From positions 186,001 through 250,000 of the forward strand of contig WEDG01000370.1 of the NCBI GenBank assembly GCA_017591395.1: a stretch of DNA of 64,000 nucleotides, in the 5' to 3' direction. The stretch comes from Schistocephalus solidus. Lineage: Eukaryota > Platyhelminthes > Cestoda > Diphyllobothriidea > Diphyllobothriidae. Shown here piece by piece: positions 1 to 11,551 of this stretch (position 1 is its first letter; each line of letters starts with the position of its first letter). A program made the position numbers and the translations under genes. Under the pieces are notes generated by a model. The model saw nothing but the letters and a program-made list of their open reading frames with translations. It searched no databases and was not told where the DNA came from.

Positions 1-551
1 GATTAAAAGAGCAGTCTTCAATTTAATCGAAAGACTCTTTTAAACAATTCGAATGCGAAGGATTGCAAAATCGAAATCGGTCACTTCAAGACAGTTTCGC
101 CCAATAAGGTCATTGTAGTAATTAAACTGCTCGTCGTTCAACAAGTTGACTATCTATTTGCCCAACAGTATTTTAATACAAAAATACAACTCTGCTCAAG
201 GCAGTTGACTCAGACTTATGGCGCTCCTGAAGGATTAAAGGCGTGTTTTTTAATTGAATGATCTAAAAACGCCCGCGTACCAATGTAAGCATGAAAGGCG
301 TAACAATAAGGTCTGGCTAAAACATCGGGAGAAAGGTTTGTTCTCAGATGGGAAATTTTGAGAAAATCCGTACCGTTGAGGACGGAGAGTAAAGCTCCAG
401 TGACTGGGGAACACTAAGCTAATAATAGAGTCAGAAATGACACTTTCTTGAGGCCAGCCAGATAGCTTGCCCGAATCATAGAAGTAGTAACAGCAGTGCA
501 TACGAACGTTGAGAAAATCTTTGGTTTAACGGTAATCCTGACAAAAGTAGT
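1..551. other. gene-free flank downstream of a minus-strand exon
   Basis: No supported coding region. The short open frames here have no recognisable composition. On the minus strand an ATTAAA (plus-strand tttaat, 249-254) lies about 300 bases beyond the stop codon at 552 and could serve as a poly(A) signal. This is weak. Confidence 0.3.
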
Positions 552-1127
552 TCAGGTCGACGCAGGCCAAGAAGCAGTCTTCGGCTCATGGCCGAACGCC
601 AATTCCAGTGCCGGAGCTTGCCCCCCAGACATGTTCAAAGAGTTGAGCTCCTGACTCAGCGGAAAAGCCCGAAGAAATTCATGTGTTGTGGAGTCCTCAT
701 CAGTGAGCAGGTCGGTGAAACTAAAGCCTGGTTCTGGGTCCCAGGCACCCACAATGTCATGGACACCATTCGATACACCCGGGGTCTGTTGCTGACTACT
801 CAAATCCATAGGGCAAGAATGGTCGGAGGTAGAAGCAGCAGACAGATCGATGACCTCATCGACATGAAACGGAAAAAAGTCATCAGACGGTGGTGGATGA
901 GAGAAGACACCCTCGGAGGGCATCTCGGTCAAGTCGAGAGGTGTCTCCTCCTCGCTCGTGGTGGCAAATGGTGGAGCGTTGTTTCGCAGACGCATGAGGG
1001 ATGGCTCGTTGGTCGGAGTTGATCTGCTCGTAGTCTGGAAATCGGCAGATTTGAGATGAGCCACGGACTCACCCAGAATCGTCTCGTCCTCGGAGCGAGG
1101 AAGCGTCGCGAAGGGTTCGGACTCGTA
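552..1127 (-). CDS. 3' terminal exon of an unrecognised regulator with CtBP-type motifs
   Basis: An open frame of about 191 codons ends in TGA at 552-554. A good acceptor (pyrimidine-rich stretch, then gatacag) puts the first exon base at 1127, phase 0. The product is acidic and rich in Ser, Thr and Pro. It contains PLDLT, VIDLS and PMDLS. PxDLS-like motifs recruit the corepressor CtBP in many zinc-finger repressors (established knowledge). That this exon belongs to the zinc-finger gene upstream on the same strand is inference; no DNA-binding domain lies inside the exon. The long opposite-strand frame at 588-1022 is treated as its shadow. It could also be the last exon of a separate gene. Confidence 0.5.
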   Translation of the reverse strand, partial: YESEPFATLPRSEDETILGESVAHLKSADFQTTSRSTPTNEPSLMRLRNNAPPFATTSEEETPLDLTEMPSEGVFSHPPPSDDFFPFHVDEVIDLSAASTSDHSCPMDLSSQQQTPGVSNGVHDIVGAWDPEPGFSFTDLLTDEDSTTHEFLRAFPLSQELNSLNMSGGQAPALELAFGHEPKTASWPAST

Positions 1128-1890
1128 CTGTATCGCGAAAAGTAAAACACAAAATCAAACCTCTCCTAGTGCCTTTGATAATTTTCAGTAGAAAAAAATA
1201 ACGCCACATGGGCATTGAAAAGGTTGATATCGGAAAGAACTAAAAAATTGCTTCAGTTAGGCTTCATCGACAGAACGCGTCCACCCATGGTGGTGCTTCC
1301 TAACGTAGGTATCGTTGGCCCGAGGCGGTCAATGCTTCAGCCTCCCGATGGCTCTTCCGTCTAGCGCGGGATTTTTCTGCTCAGTCGTCTGCTACTGATC
1401 TGTGCCATCAACTTGAGAGATTTGTGGACCGTGCAGGGCTATTTGAACCTGCAGATAACAGCATCCAAATATCACGTAACTAATGCTCAGAAAAGCAGGA
1501 AATAGATGGTCTGTGTCTAGATGCAAAAGGCAGTAAAAAACTAACGGGAAACAATGACTGAGGGTTTGTCTGCAGCTTCAGTCAAGAAGACCCTTGCATT
1601 CATTAAAAGTTGGTTTCTAGAGCAGCTCGCATATAATTTTTTTTAAAGTTGACGGAGGATTACAGTACAAGAGTTCCTCGTAAGTGCGCAATAGCACGGC
1701 CATTAGCATTAGTTCAAACGTAGGCGGTAATGGTAGTTCGCAAATGCACAGTTTTCAAAAACCTCCTTGCCCCACTGACGCAAATCATGGCAGAAGCGCC
1801 GCGCCGGTGAGTTGGACAGTAGTCGTCACGACGATAATGGGGGCCACGTCGTGCTGTGGCGCGCGAAGACCCGTTAGCCAATGTGCCCAC
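1128..1890. other. intronic or intergenic, nothing recognised
   Basis: I see no coding exon, RNA gene or clear repeat here. It would be intron if the 552-1127 exon continues upstream into the exon at 5770. Confidence 0.3.
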
Positions 1891-1894
1891 TCCC

Positions 1895-2480
1895 ACATCA
1901 GACAACTGACTGGCTCGGACGGTGGTCTGATTGTGGGGGTTGGGGAGAGAGTGAGGTCGACAGCTCAGCGCATTTTCCTCACTATAAACAATCTGATGCG
2001 CTTGAAACTATCACGGTGCGCTAAAGGCCGCGGCTTGGAAGGTTGCCAACTGACGGGATAACTCGGACCGCGAAATCAGCCCAAAGTGTATTTTATTTGT
2101 AGTGGCTGACTGGCGGACTGAGAGTCAGCCTGCAATGGGTCCTTCTTAATGTGGACTTTATGGCACTTCCACGCCGTGGGATCCGAGCCAGGTGTAGTGG
2201 AACGCCCAGGGGTGGCTCCGATCGTGCCAGCCACCTGCGCCCTCTCCCACCTCCGGTCTTTTTGACTCTGTCTTGATACCAGGCTCAAGTGGGGGAGGAG
2301 GAGAGAGTGCGGTAGCTGCAGCGCAAGGCTACTATCACTTAAAACTAATTCACGCGCAAGTCACCGTCCCTGCACCACCTGGTGTGGAGCATACGGTGGA
2401 CCTCGTCTTAATCGACGGTCGAACTATCGTTTGTGTGATGCGTGCTAAGACAAGGGGCCAAATGAGCGGTGCATTAGAAT
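1895..2480 (+). repeat. dispersed repeat R1, copy 1
   Basis: About 0.55 kb. It shares an ordered set of blocks with five other places in the first 16 kb: a block near cttggaaggttgccaactga, then gagagtcagcctgcaatg, a tatggcacttccac block, a tctttttgactctgtcttga block, and aattcacgcgcaagtcacc near the end. Spacing is preserved between copies. No reading frame is conserved, so a non-autonomous element is most likely. Type unknown. Confidence 0.6.
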
Positions 2481-2609
2481 AACATGGAAAATAGATTAGG
2501 GTACGGAAAACGTTATTCAGGCTGCACATCAATCCCAAATGTCACACATGGGGGGACAGATAACACGCCTATGCGCAGGCTCACGCCACGCCAGCTACGT
2601 GCGCCTAGG

Positions 2610-3130
2610 TCTCGCATTAGGTGGCCGACATGCTCAGACAGCGGGCTGCTGCGTGGCAGAGGGGAGAGTGAGGTCAACTCAGCACCTCCATCAATAAAAG
2701 AAATCTTTCACGCTCAAATAAATAAAGACGCGCTGAATGTTGTGGCTTGGAAGCCTGCCAACTGACGGGATAACTCGCTCCTCCTTGCAGGGTGGAGAGT
2801 CAGGCTGCAATGCCTCCAACTTAATCTGCTCTCTATAGCACTCCCACCTAGACGAGATCCGGGTCGCCTATTACTTGTTTTTATGAAGACATGGTATATC
2901 CTGCGCGGACCAGGCGTGGGTGACACTTTCAGATGGACTGTTTGGCTTTGTCGACCACTGCGCGTGATTCCGCCTCCGATCTTCTTAACTGGGTCTTGAC
3001 ATCGAGCCCATGAAGGCGAGGAAGGAGAGGGTGTGGCAGACGCTGCGAAAGTCTAAACTCTAAACTAATTCGCACGCAAGTCACTGTCCCTACGCTCACC
3101 ATTCTATGAGGCACGCGTCGGACATCATCG
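2610..3130 (+). repeat. dispersed repeat R1, copy 2
   Basis: Same block order and orientation as the copy at 1895-2480: cttggaagcctgccaactga, gagagtcaggctgcaatg, tagcactcccac, tggctttgtcgaccact, cttaactgggtcttgacat, then aattcgcacgcaagtcact. The two copies form a head-to-tail pair separated by about 130 bases. Confidence 0.6.
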
Positions 3131-3469
3131 GTACCTGTCAGGTGTGATCCACAGTACTGTGCTGAACGTTTTAGATTAGAGGTTTTGCGCCAGACGAGTC
3201 AGTGAGACAAAACCAGCCTACTAATTGATGGTATAACTCATTCCTACTGAAAATTCATCCACCAAATAGCACCGAATACAGACAATGCCAGCACCAATTC
3301 CATTTCTGAACTATTTCAAGCCATGTTTTGATGCTGACACCTCTAACACCTCCAGATGGAGGACGGTGTGGGATGGTGGGCACAACATTGCGTTCGTGAG
3401 GCGGACGATGAAGAATGTGCCCAAACCACCTAAGCTTTATATTGTGAACTGCCTAAGGTATTCTCGTGA

Positions 3470-3670
3470 CGTTGTCGCAGCGAGTGCGGACCGTCTCATC
3501 AGAAACGAAGTCAGTGTACTTCACTCGAAGAACGGTTCTCAAGCAGCAGCAGCGGTCAAACACTTCTAGTTTTGGCTCGTCTTTCAAAGGGCGCTTTAGA
3601 ATTCACAAGACTCACAGGAAGGATGTTCAGTAAAGGCAGATCTTGCTGGCGATGGAGATGACGCGTCAAG
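3470..3670 (-). mobile_element. short RTE-like LINE remnant
   Basis: Read on the plus strand, the stretch from acgaagtcagtgtacttcac to ttgctggcgatggagatg matches, block by block, the stretch near 62,660-62,830 (acgaagtctgtgttattcac ... cttggcgatgaagatg). That stretch encodes the C-terminal region of an RTE-like LINE on the minus strand. Here the frame is destroyed. The identification rests on that match only. Confidence 0.45.
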
Positions 3671-5284
3671 TTTATATACGCTGTTTAAGATAGGGAGCAC
3701 CATTAAGGGTGATTATTTCGTCCTTACTGTGTACGACGAGCATAGCAGGGTTTGGCGAATTTTGACCCTTAGATATCCAACATACGAAGGAAAACGTCAG
3801 TAACTCAGATAAACAGCCCAAAATTAAACCCATTTTCAGGCTGATAGTGGTTGTTTTGATTTAAACACCCACTCTCCCCTACCAAGCATAAGTCTATATG
3901 GGTAATCTAATCTCCCAGGAATATGACGCTTGAAGTAAGTATATAGATTTTGGTAGGCCTGGTATATGAACTCACTAATCAGTGTTAAATACGCTTAGTC
4001 TGCCTATCACAACGTGTACTGTTTTTATAAAATAGGCATCACGTTAATGTTTGGCCTTGCAGAACATTATGATTTTCAGTAAGGAAGTGCGCCATGAAAA
4101 CTCTGTAGAATAGTCGCTTCAACAACAGTAGCCTTGTCTGAGAAAAGGACACCGAAAAATCAGCCCAGCTGGGACCATGGCGTCATTCACTAATATTTTG
4201 CGAATATATTTAAATCTTGAAGTCGATGGTGAGTTGTGCCAAACACCTCAGTGACAGCTACATAACCTAAGCCTTTAATAAAAATCAGAGACCTGCGCAC
4301 ATCAGCCAATCGTGAAAATACCGTAAATAGCCGACCTTGCTCAGCAACTCTTTGAGCGAAGCAGAGAAAGGGGAGAATTGGTTTAACAGAGAAAGGGGAT
4401 AAAGGAGAGAATTGGAGTAACAGTATTGGTCGAGTAAATGCGGAGTGCTCGAAGGTGGCCAGGCCTCAGGAGACATCTAAAAACCAAGACTTGTTCCTAT
4501 TTCGAAAACACACGCAGAAGTTACGAGTGGGAGGACGGGCAGAAACCCTGCAGCGACCAAGAAACCGAAACCGCACGCAGACAAACAGTACGACTGTATA
4601 CATAACTAGCCCCCCGTTTTGCTCGAGGCACGAGAAGTAGGGTCCGCAGAGAAGCGCAGACACGGCCATACTTCGCAGTTACGCCATACTCTAACTACGA
4701 CGTCCACCTAGACAGCTACACGTTAAGGAGTGGCGAAAACTCCTAAAGCGAAGCATATTATGCAGGGATTACATCGTAAAAAATAAGTTATACAAAGGTG
4801 TTTTCAAGACCAGGGTGCAAGAACAAGAGTCTTCCCAATCAAAAACACATAAGCTCCAGGCAATTTCGCAGGTCAGGATGTCATGTATAAACTACGATAT
4901 TTATTAATGTGAGAAGGAATATTATTGGTGGGCTGAGAGATGTTATGAAGGCAGTGTGTAGTAAAATTGAAGCAAATGCTAACTCTAGAGGACAACCATG
5001 ACACTTATGCAGTTACTGGGCAGGACAGTTAACGTCACGCGAAAATGAGCCGAGGGGGATGTTGGGAATCAACTGTTAACGATTCTACTGTTTCAATAAC
5101 ATCGCTTCAAATTTCATCGTCCGAGATGACATGCATGTCACGTGTAGGTTTGCGATGGTCGTTGTCATAAGAGCAATAAAATAACTGAGGGAAATTGCGA
5201 GGACACGCAAAAAGCGATAGCGCAGGGGACAGACCCAATGCCAGCTTATACATTCGGGAGCATTTTCCCATTAGACGTCCGATT
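3671..5284. other. no gene seen
   Basis: Several short open frames on both strands have no family signature, no splice context and no repeat relationship that I could establish. Probably intron or spacer. Confidence 0.3.
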
Positions 5285-5770
5285 TTAAACTTCGTCAAGA
5301 GCACCACAAATCTCAGCCATCCCAATGGATTTGCCTGTTTTAAGGGCGATAATTTTCACCAGGCAAAAAAATGAACGTGCCTTGAGAATAACAACTGGTG
5401 TGGCACTCAAGAAATGGGCTAAACGATCAGAGTAAAAGGTTTTGCGGTCTATTAAACCCACCGGATGGGGATGGGAAGTATCATCAATGGTAAGGCAGAG
5501 TGCTGAGGTGCACAAGTCGACGGGCAATGCCGGCGTGCACAAAGTACCATTCTCCTCGAAGACACGCAGAAGCCTTGGCGAATCTTGCAGCATCCAGACA
5601 GACTGTTGAGAGAAATCATCACCCGTCGTGCATATAACCTCACTGAGATGAGCGTCCCTCGGTCCGAAACCTCCCGTAATATCCGCCGCGAATGATTCGG
5701 TTTGCATTTCCCTATGAAGTTCCTGCTGCTGAGCGGTGGCATGTGACACAGGATTGTCGACGAGATCCAT
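5285..5770 (-). CDS. probable internal exon of an unrecognised gene
   Basis: A 161-codon open frame follows an excellent acceptor (attcttatttgttttacag, then ATGGATCTC) so the exon begins at 5770, phase 0. The true donor is unknown; GTGAGG after about residue 43 (phase 1) and GTGAAA near residue 145 (phase 0) are both possible, so the downstream part may be intron. Composition is acidic with Gln/Thr-rich stretches and no known domain. A W-x2-QD ... VF-x-ENG-x-LC pattern resembles one in the exon at 7907, suggesting related exons. The ATG at the exon start may be internal. Association with the zinc-finger exons upstream is inference from strand and order. Confidence 0.45.
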   Translation of the reverse strand: MDLVDNPVSHATAQQQELHREMQTESFAADITGGFGPRDAHLSEVICTTGDDFSQQSVWMLQDSPRLLRVFEENGTLCTPALPVDLCTSALCLTIDDTSHPHPVGLIDRKTFYSDRLAHFLSATPVVILKARSFFCLVKIIALKTGKSIGMAEICGALDEV

Positions 5771-6620
5771 CTGTAAAACAAATAAGAATTTCTACTAACG
5801 AACGTTTAGTAGCACCTCATAATTAAATAATGTTTTGTAGACGAAAGCAATTTCTTTTGGTGAGCGCACTGGTTGAACATTTACATTTGGGAAAATATGT
5901 TTAGCTTATAAACACGCAAATGAGTAGAGAAAGCCAACACCTTAAAATCATTAAGCAAAAACTTGGACTCCACGGCATTTAGCATGTTGCTCAAACCGGG
6001 GTACAGATTACGGCAGCAGTTTCACATCACATCATCTACATCACACCAGTTTCAGGCACCCATTTTGAATGTATAGACAGACCACCCTCGATTGACCACA
6101 AAAAAAGATACCCTAGATGGCGCTAGTGTGTCAGCAGTAAAACTCTCTTCCAGTGTGCTGATTTTATTACTAATCTTTAAAATTCTGAAGCATACCATCT
6201 CCCATGGCCAAACTGACCTATAGGTGCGAAAGATTTAAGTCAGCGACCAATCTCATTAAATGTTAGCCGAAATTCTGAACTGCTTTTTCGAGTAGGCGGC
6301 ATTTCTTAAGTGAGGTTGCTATACTGATTAACGTGCAACATAATCTCAGGATATAGCAAACACGCCATAATGTCAATCCGCCTTGTTGTAGGGGTTGAAA
6401 AAAATGCACTCGATCAAAATGAAAGATGCCTTTTTTTTAAAATAAACTTTATGCACACCAAACTTTTATTGGGCACCAAAAAAGGTCTTCTGGAAATTTG
6501 TACTCGATGAATAGGTATCTTTCGATTTAGAAAATGATTGCAATTACGAGACTTTAAAAAACCATGGAAATTGTACTCAAATAGCATCGTATCTGTCCGC
6601 TAGTTAAGTCCAGCTCACGT
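5771..6620. other. probable intron, nothing recognised
   Basis: A/T-rich, with no coding signature, and it lies directly upstream of the 5770 splice acceptor on the minus strand. Confidence 0.35.
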
Positions 6621-6624
6621 GGGG

Positions 6625-7200
6625 ACCATCACGTGTAGAGCAGGCTCGAGAACTGGCGTAGCTTCACTGCACCCATGGACACCATCAGCCATCCAGTCAC
6701 TGGAAGGTGACAGCTCGACCGCAGATTAAAACTATGTCCACCGTGTGCCTCAAAGCATGGTAAGAGCAGAGACAGTGACTTGGGTGTGAATTAGTTTTTA
6801 GTGATAGTAGTCTGAGCAGCATCTACCGCACTCCTGTCTCCCTCATCCGCCTGGGGTCGGTGTCAAGGCAGTCAAGAAGACCAGAGGCAGGATCGGATGC
6901 AGGTGGCTGGCACGGCGTGAACCCACAACTAGGTGTGCCATCCCCCTCCCCCCCCCGCCTCTTCCACCGGTCCACTCACAAAGGATTAGATTTCCATAGA
7001 AACCAGTAAGAGGCGGCTCGGATTCCATCTGAGTGGGAGTGACATAAGGGCTATATAAGGGAGCCATTGTGGTCTGACTTTCAGCGCTAAGAGGACGACA
7101 GAGTTATCCAAGCCACGACTTTTTGCGCAGCGTTACAGACTCAAGCGCATCAAATTGATTAAGGGGAGGGAGATGCGTTGAGCCGTCGACCTGAATCTAC
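6625..7200 (-). repeat. dispersed repeat R1, copy 3 (reverse)
   Basis: Reverse complement of the R1 block order: gtgtgaattagtttttagtg, gtcaagaagaccagaggcag, ggctcggattccatctgag, ccaagccacgactttt. The match extends to about 6640, beyond the shorter copies, so the full R1 unit is at least 0.55 kb. Confidence 0.6.
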
Positions 7201-7289
7201 CGATCTTCCCAGGCCTGTGCACCAGTCGCTTGTCTGAACCAGTCGACCAACTGATGCTGAGGTTGCGATAGGTGGCACTGGAAGTTAAT

Positions 7290-7378
7290 GAGGGTACGAG
7301 GGGAATAGGTGGGGTAGATACTGCGGAAGTGTCCTTCATTAAGAACGAATTCACGCGCAAGTCACCCCTGCCTCCAAA
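7290..7378 (+). repeat. R1 end fragment, forward orientation
   Basis: The aattcacgcgcaagtcaccc block recurs here in forward orientation just beyond the reverse copy, giving an inverted arrangement of R1 ends. Fragmentary. Confidence 0.4.
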
Positions 7379-7394
7379 ACATTAGTGGTCTTCA

Positions 7395-7907
7395 TCACTC
7401 AGGTGGGAATGGAGATGGTTTTGACAAACAGAGTTTTTGGCAAAAGTTCCACGCACTGCAAGGTGAAAAGCAACGGAGGTTACATAAGACAACGCGTGTG
7501 AGAACGTTCAAGTAATTCGTGCCCAGCAACAGAAACCGGACTTTAGAACAGTCTCCCATATAGACCATAGAAAAAGGATCAAACAGATTCAATAAAAAGA
7601 ACAACAAGGTAGCAGATATAGTCTCTTCGCTCAGCTGAATACCAGCCTTATTGTTTAGTACCGAGGTCGAAATGCCGGTATCAAAGTCGGTTGCCGGTAT
7701 TTGGTACTCTGCGGCCTCGCAGATTAATCCGTTCTCCTGAAGAAGAAAGATGCCATTCACTGGTTGTGTCAGCGTCCCATCCTGCACCGCAATCCACGAG
7801 GTCGGACCTTGTGTCAGGTGTCGTGATCCTGACGGCGACGACGAAACTTCGGATATGACTGGTGGATGCGAAGACGGACAGCTGGACTGTAGAGAAGTAT
7901 CGGATTC
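7395..7907 (-). CDS. probable internal exon of an unrecognised gene
   Basis: A clear acceptor (atgtttcgttttag then GAATCCGAT) opens a phase-0 exon at 7907. The frame stays open to 7395 (about 170 codons), but the donor is not determined: GTATTC, GTACTA and GTCTAT are candidates in the middle, and the last third (Leu/Phe-rich) may be intron. The first 40 residues are Ser/Pro-rich. Then comes a W-x3-QD ... IF-x3-ENG-x2-C pattern echoing the 5285-5770 exon. No known domain. It lies between the zinc-finger exons and the 5.8-kb exon, on the same strand. Confidence 0.45.
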   Translation of the reverse strand, partial: ESDTSLQSSCPSSHPPVISEVSSSPSGSRHLTQGPTSWIAVQDGTLTQPVNGIFLLQENGLICEAAEYQIPATDFDTGISTSVLNNKAGIQLSEETISATLLFFLLNLFDPFSMVYMGDCSKVRFLLLGTNYLNVLTRVVLCNLRCFSPCSAWNFCQKLCLSKPSPFPPE

Positions 7908-9431
7908 CTAAAACGAAACATAAGAAGAGAGTTCGGAATTCGCAACGGGATCAAAGAAACTCGTTAAACTATTACATTTCAAGTAGGCAATAGGGGAGCG
8001 AGTGTCTCAAGTCAGACGAAAAGACCCCAGGTATACGTCATTAGACAGCGAATTCGGACATTCTTAAAAGCGTCAACAATAATCCAGCTAATAAGGCAAT
8101 CCACTACTCGTGTGCTTTTCTTTCTCATCAATCTCCAGAGACACTAAAAACAAAGGGCCCAAGTCCTTTTGGAATGCTTAATTAGTCTGAATAAAATAAA
8201 CGCATCTGGAGGAGAAGGGCGTTGAGTTTTTCCGAGAGGGAAGCACTTATGTAGGTGTGGATCCTGTATTTAGATTTTAGGTGTTGGTTTGAAATATTCA
8301 GTTTTGGGTTGAGCCATATGGTATGAGGTTAAAACCTATCTCAAAATAATAAAATCCACAAAACTTCTGAGTGATGCACATTGATGGTAGAGCATCTGGT
8401 GACAGTTCAGAGGTGGTAGTTCAATCTCGTTCGGTAGCAACCATCTTCTGGTTGTGTAAAGTTTTCCATGTCTCGTAATGCGTGTCAGTACTATTTTCTG
8501 GTTTAAATGAATAGAAAACTATGCGGTTTGTAAATGATAAGTTTCTGGCAAGTTCACAGCAGTTGTAAGCCTCTTTAGGGCCGGGTACGAAATGCCCCCA
8601 TAAACTTGAGGAAGTCGGTCTTTAAAAGGCAGCGTTTGAGTCAGAGAGGCCTGAATGCTTTCGTATCACTTTTTATCAAGTCACCTTAGGGGGGATAGCT
8701 TTTCGAAGTGACTTTTGCGCACGTAGGCACCCGATATACAAACAGGACATCAGGACATGTGATACTGTGAGGTGGACCTTGTCACTGGAATATTCCGGCG
8801 GAATGAAAGAGGACTGACACATTCCACGTACTAGGAGAGGACCGATCGTACAGACAAAAAATGCAGATAAGATGGTTGGGATTGCCTATATGCTCCCCCC
8901 CCCCCCCCCCCCGACAGAACACGGGAACAGGAACCGCCCGTAATATAGGTGGCTTGGTTCTAAATTCCAGGGCAATAAGGGTCACGATTAGGTTGGGGTT
9001 AAAAATATGGTTAAATTCCGGTTACGGGTCCGTTTGCAGTTAGGATTAGGGCAAGGCAGTATTTACGCTTCCTAGAATAAAGCGCAGAACCATTTCTATA
9101 ACATAAGGGAATTTCTATTTCCGTGCCATGTGGGGACGGAGGAGCATATAAGAAATTCCGACCGCACAAAAACAATCCTCTGAATGGGAATCTCCGTCTA
9201 ATCGCACTCATCACTTTAGAGAGTTCAAGATACAAACTCTTTGGTCTAATTTTGACTTAAGCTCGATTATCGATTTTTTCAATATACCACAGATTAATGG
9301 TTATATCAAAATAAAAGTAAGCACAATCTTTTTTTTTCTAGAAAAGAGGCTTCAAGGGTAGAAAATAAAGGGGGATGGTTCCAATTTGGTTATGGGAGAC
9401 ATGGCATTTGTGCTAGTATTCGGGCCAACAT
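7908..9431. other. intron or spacer with a poly-C run
   Basis: No coding region supported. Contains an uninterrupted run of 18 C at 8895-8912. Around 8980-9050 there are scattered ttaggg-like words, too irregular to call telomeric. Confidence 0.35.
8895..8912 (+). repeat. homopolymer C run (18)
   Basis: Eighteen consecutive C residues. Such runs are prone to length error in sequencing and assembly. Confidence 0.9.
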
Positions 9432-9913
9432 CTAAGAAAGGCCAAAAGTGACTGAGAATTGTTTCTCCATGGAAGCTAGCTGGGAATTTAAACTATGTAA
9501 TGTGCATGCCTTAAAGAGAGCTTCCTTCGGCCAGGGACTTTGGACACCAACTGCAGTAGGAGATGGCTGCTTTCCTGCCTTCTTCCTTTTATCGACCGGT
9601 TGCTTTGGCAGATTTATGATGGAGGGACGTTTATAGTCTGGATGGTGGGATCGCAGGTGCTTGCGGAGGGAGCCACCGTCGCGATAAGCACGCGGAATCG
9701 TGCAGACGGGACAGACAAATTCAGCGGTGACTGTGGGTTTCTGCTCAAATGCGATCGCTGACAGTGGAGCTGGCGCAGCACCGTTAACATTTTTTGTCCC
9801 CTCACCAGATGAAAGGAGTTTCCGCTGCAGCCGATGCAGTCGCAGACAGTTTGAACGCTCGGATGTGCGAAAGAAGGATTTCTGACATTCGGGGCAGGTG
9901 TAGGGTTTCACAC
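9432..9913 (-). CDS. C2H2 zinc-finger protein, exon with fingers 3 and 4
   Basis: The acceptor (cgttctag then GTGTGAAACCC) starts the exon at 9913, completing a codon split 1/2 with the upstream exon at 11,552. The junction encodes a finger linker of the form HHLGVKPYTC, where the canonical linker is TGEKPY. The first finger (CPEC ... FF ... LRLH) lacks a clear second His and may be degenerate. The second, near residues 70-93, is a proper C2H2 (FVCPVC ... LRKHLRSHH). A basic Lys/Pro tail follows and the frame stops at 9432-9434. This may be the terminal exon or may splice earlier to the exon at 7907. C2H2 fingers normally bind DNA in the nucleus; the target is unknown. Confidence 0.8.
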
Positions 9914-10584
9914 CTAGAACGAACAGTGGTAGCGGCGACGATAAGGGAAAGAAAACGGACAGCTATAGAGCCGACTATGACCCAGGAAGTACAAGTTTTT
10001 GAGTAGGTTTGGGAAGTGGACGTCAGTGCAGGATCAACTAACGGAGTAAGCTGTCGCTCACCGAGGTTGGCGATTGAGATCAACTGCAGCAGAACAGATA
10101 AACTAAGTGAGCAAATGGGGTGTCTGGTAGGAGGCGGAAGGTGGAACCCCCGTTATTCGGATGACCTTTAACTAGATTCCAAGGAAAATGGGGTTGGTAT
10201 AAGGGAAGTATACGGATTCAGTTTAGGCTTGTGGTTGACATTTGAGTAAGGACATGCGAATAAGTACCATCCCTGGAAGTTACGGCAAGTCCACCCATAT
10301 TATGTGGGGGAGGGATCCTACAGCCATGTCCGACCAGGTAACCAGCTATTAACAGCTACGGACATTTGGGATAGTCCACGTGAGGGCTGTGAACTAATGA
10401 TTTGCAGTGGCCACGGTTTCATCCTTCTTGCCTTACAATAAATTCCCATTTGTTACCCCAAGCGCACAGAAATTGAAACGCCTGATAATGCTCAGCCATT
10501 CAGAAAAAATATCCAATCACTGAAGAAAATGTGATTAAATTATTTGGCTAATGGGTTGTGTATATCGCCGCAGTGATGTGCCCT
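9914..10584. other. intron of the zinc-finger gene (3' part)
   Basis: Part of the intron 9914-11,551 defined by GTATGT at the donor and TTCTAG at the acceptor. The open frames here have no coding signature. Confidence 0.6.
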
Positions 10585-10940
10585 TAAACGCCCGTGCTCG
10601 GTCTGTGGTTAACGAACTTAACCAGCCCGTCTACGCGTACCACACACGAACTGGTCCCGATGCGATAAACAGAGCTCTCTGAAAATGCCGGCCTTGATTT
10701 CATGTGCGTGAAAGTGTCATAGAAGTCTGACTCCAGTCTTGAGAGGACTGAGTTGACCAGTCAGTTGACAGCACTCCAAGCCACGACTTATAGTGCGTCG
10801 TAAAAGATTCAAGAGATTCAATGAAGGTACCGAGGAATGATCAGGAATGCCGTGGGGGTGAAGTCACCAGACTTGACTTGACCAACTCTTCCCTCTCTGA
10901 TGCACTAGTCGACTTTTTGAGCCCGCCAATCAGTTGGTGC
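10585..10940 (-). repeat. dispersed repeat R1, copy 4 (reverse, intronic)
   Basis: Reverse-orientation R1 blocks: ccagcccgtctacgcgtacc, gtgtcatagaagtctgactc, gttgaccagtcagttgacag, ccaagccacgacttatagtg. Lies inside the zinc-finger intron. Confidence 0.55.
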
Positions 10941-11068
10941 AATGGCTGACGCAGACAGGACAATCTCCAGAGAGCAGCAAAATCACCAACAGTAAGCCAG
11001 TATGACAGGTGCTAATGAAAAAGGCGTCAAAAAGTATAGGATTTCAAAGCATCGTGAATGCAATGGTA

Positions 11069-11290
11069 GGTAGGTGCTCGCCGATCGGTTACATGACTCA
11101 CTTGTGTCGTTGTGCCCTGGGGCTCACTCTCGAGCCCCGTCAGCAGCCGCACAGCGGCCAGTATTATAGGCAGGTTAACACTGTCGGCGAAGACAAGGGA
11201 GACCGGAATGGCCATTTTTGGCTTAGTAACCGTCATCAGTCGGTGATACCCAACCCCGGGTGGTGCCACATCCGTCGTGAATACTGAAGG
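11069..11290 (-). repeat. tRNA-derived SINE body (reverse), headless copy
   Basis: Reverse complement shows the same body as the SINE at 18,657: a ggttgggtat word, catt..ggtctcccttgtctt, a cctgcctat..tact..gccgctg block, cggctgctg..ggggctcgag, and gtgagccccagggcac, ending in aaccgatcgg. The tRNA head is absent. Lies inside the zinc-finger intron. Confidence 0.65.
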
Positions 11291-11551
11291 TAGGCCATTG
11301 GTTGTAATCAATTTACAATGAAACTGTTCTCTTATAAGGGTTAACCTGTCATATATGGCCCTTCATAAGGTCATGAAAATGAAAGAATATGATGATGGGT
11401 TAACGTGATGTTAAGAAATGTAATAAAAAGAGGTGATTTGGGATGGTTAATCATGGATGGCGATCATCCGCGCAAGTCTTATGCAGGCTGGAAAGCAATT
11501 GACCAGCAACACAATAAAAAAAAACAGAACTCGGGAAGATCACGAACATAC

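Noticed and set aside
588..1022. 144-codon plus-strand frame opposite the 552-1127 exon
   Set aside because: It has no splice support or domain and is fully contained in the antisense of a better-supported exon.
3285..3569. 94-codon plus-strand frame as a gene
   Set aside because: Its 3' part overlaps in antisense a stretch matching the RTE-like LINE at 62.7 kb.
8975..9055. Telomere-like TTAGGG repeats
   Set aside because: Only scattered ggtt/ttagg words; no tandem periodicity.
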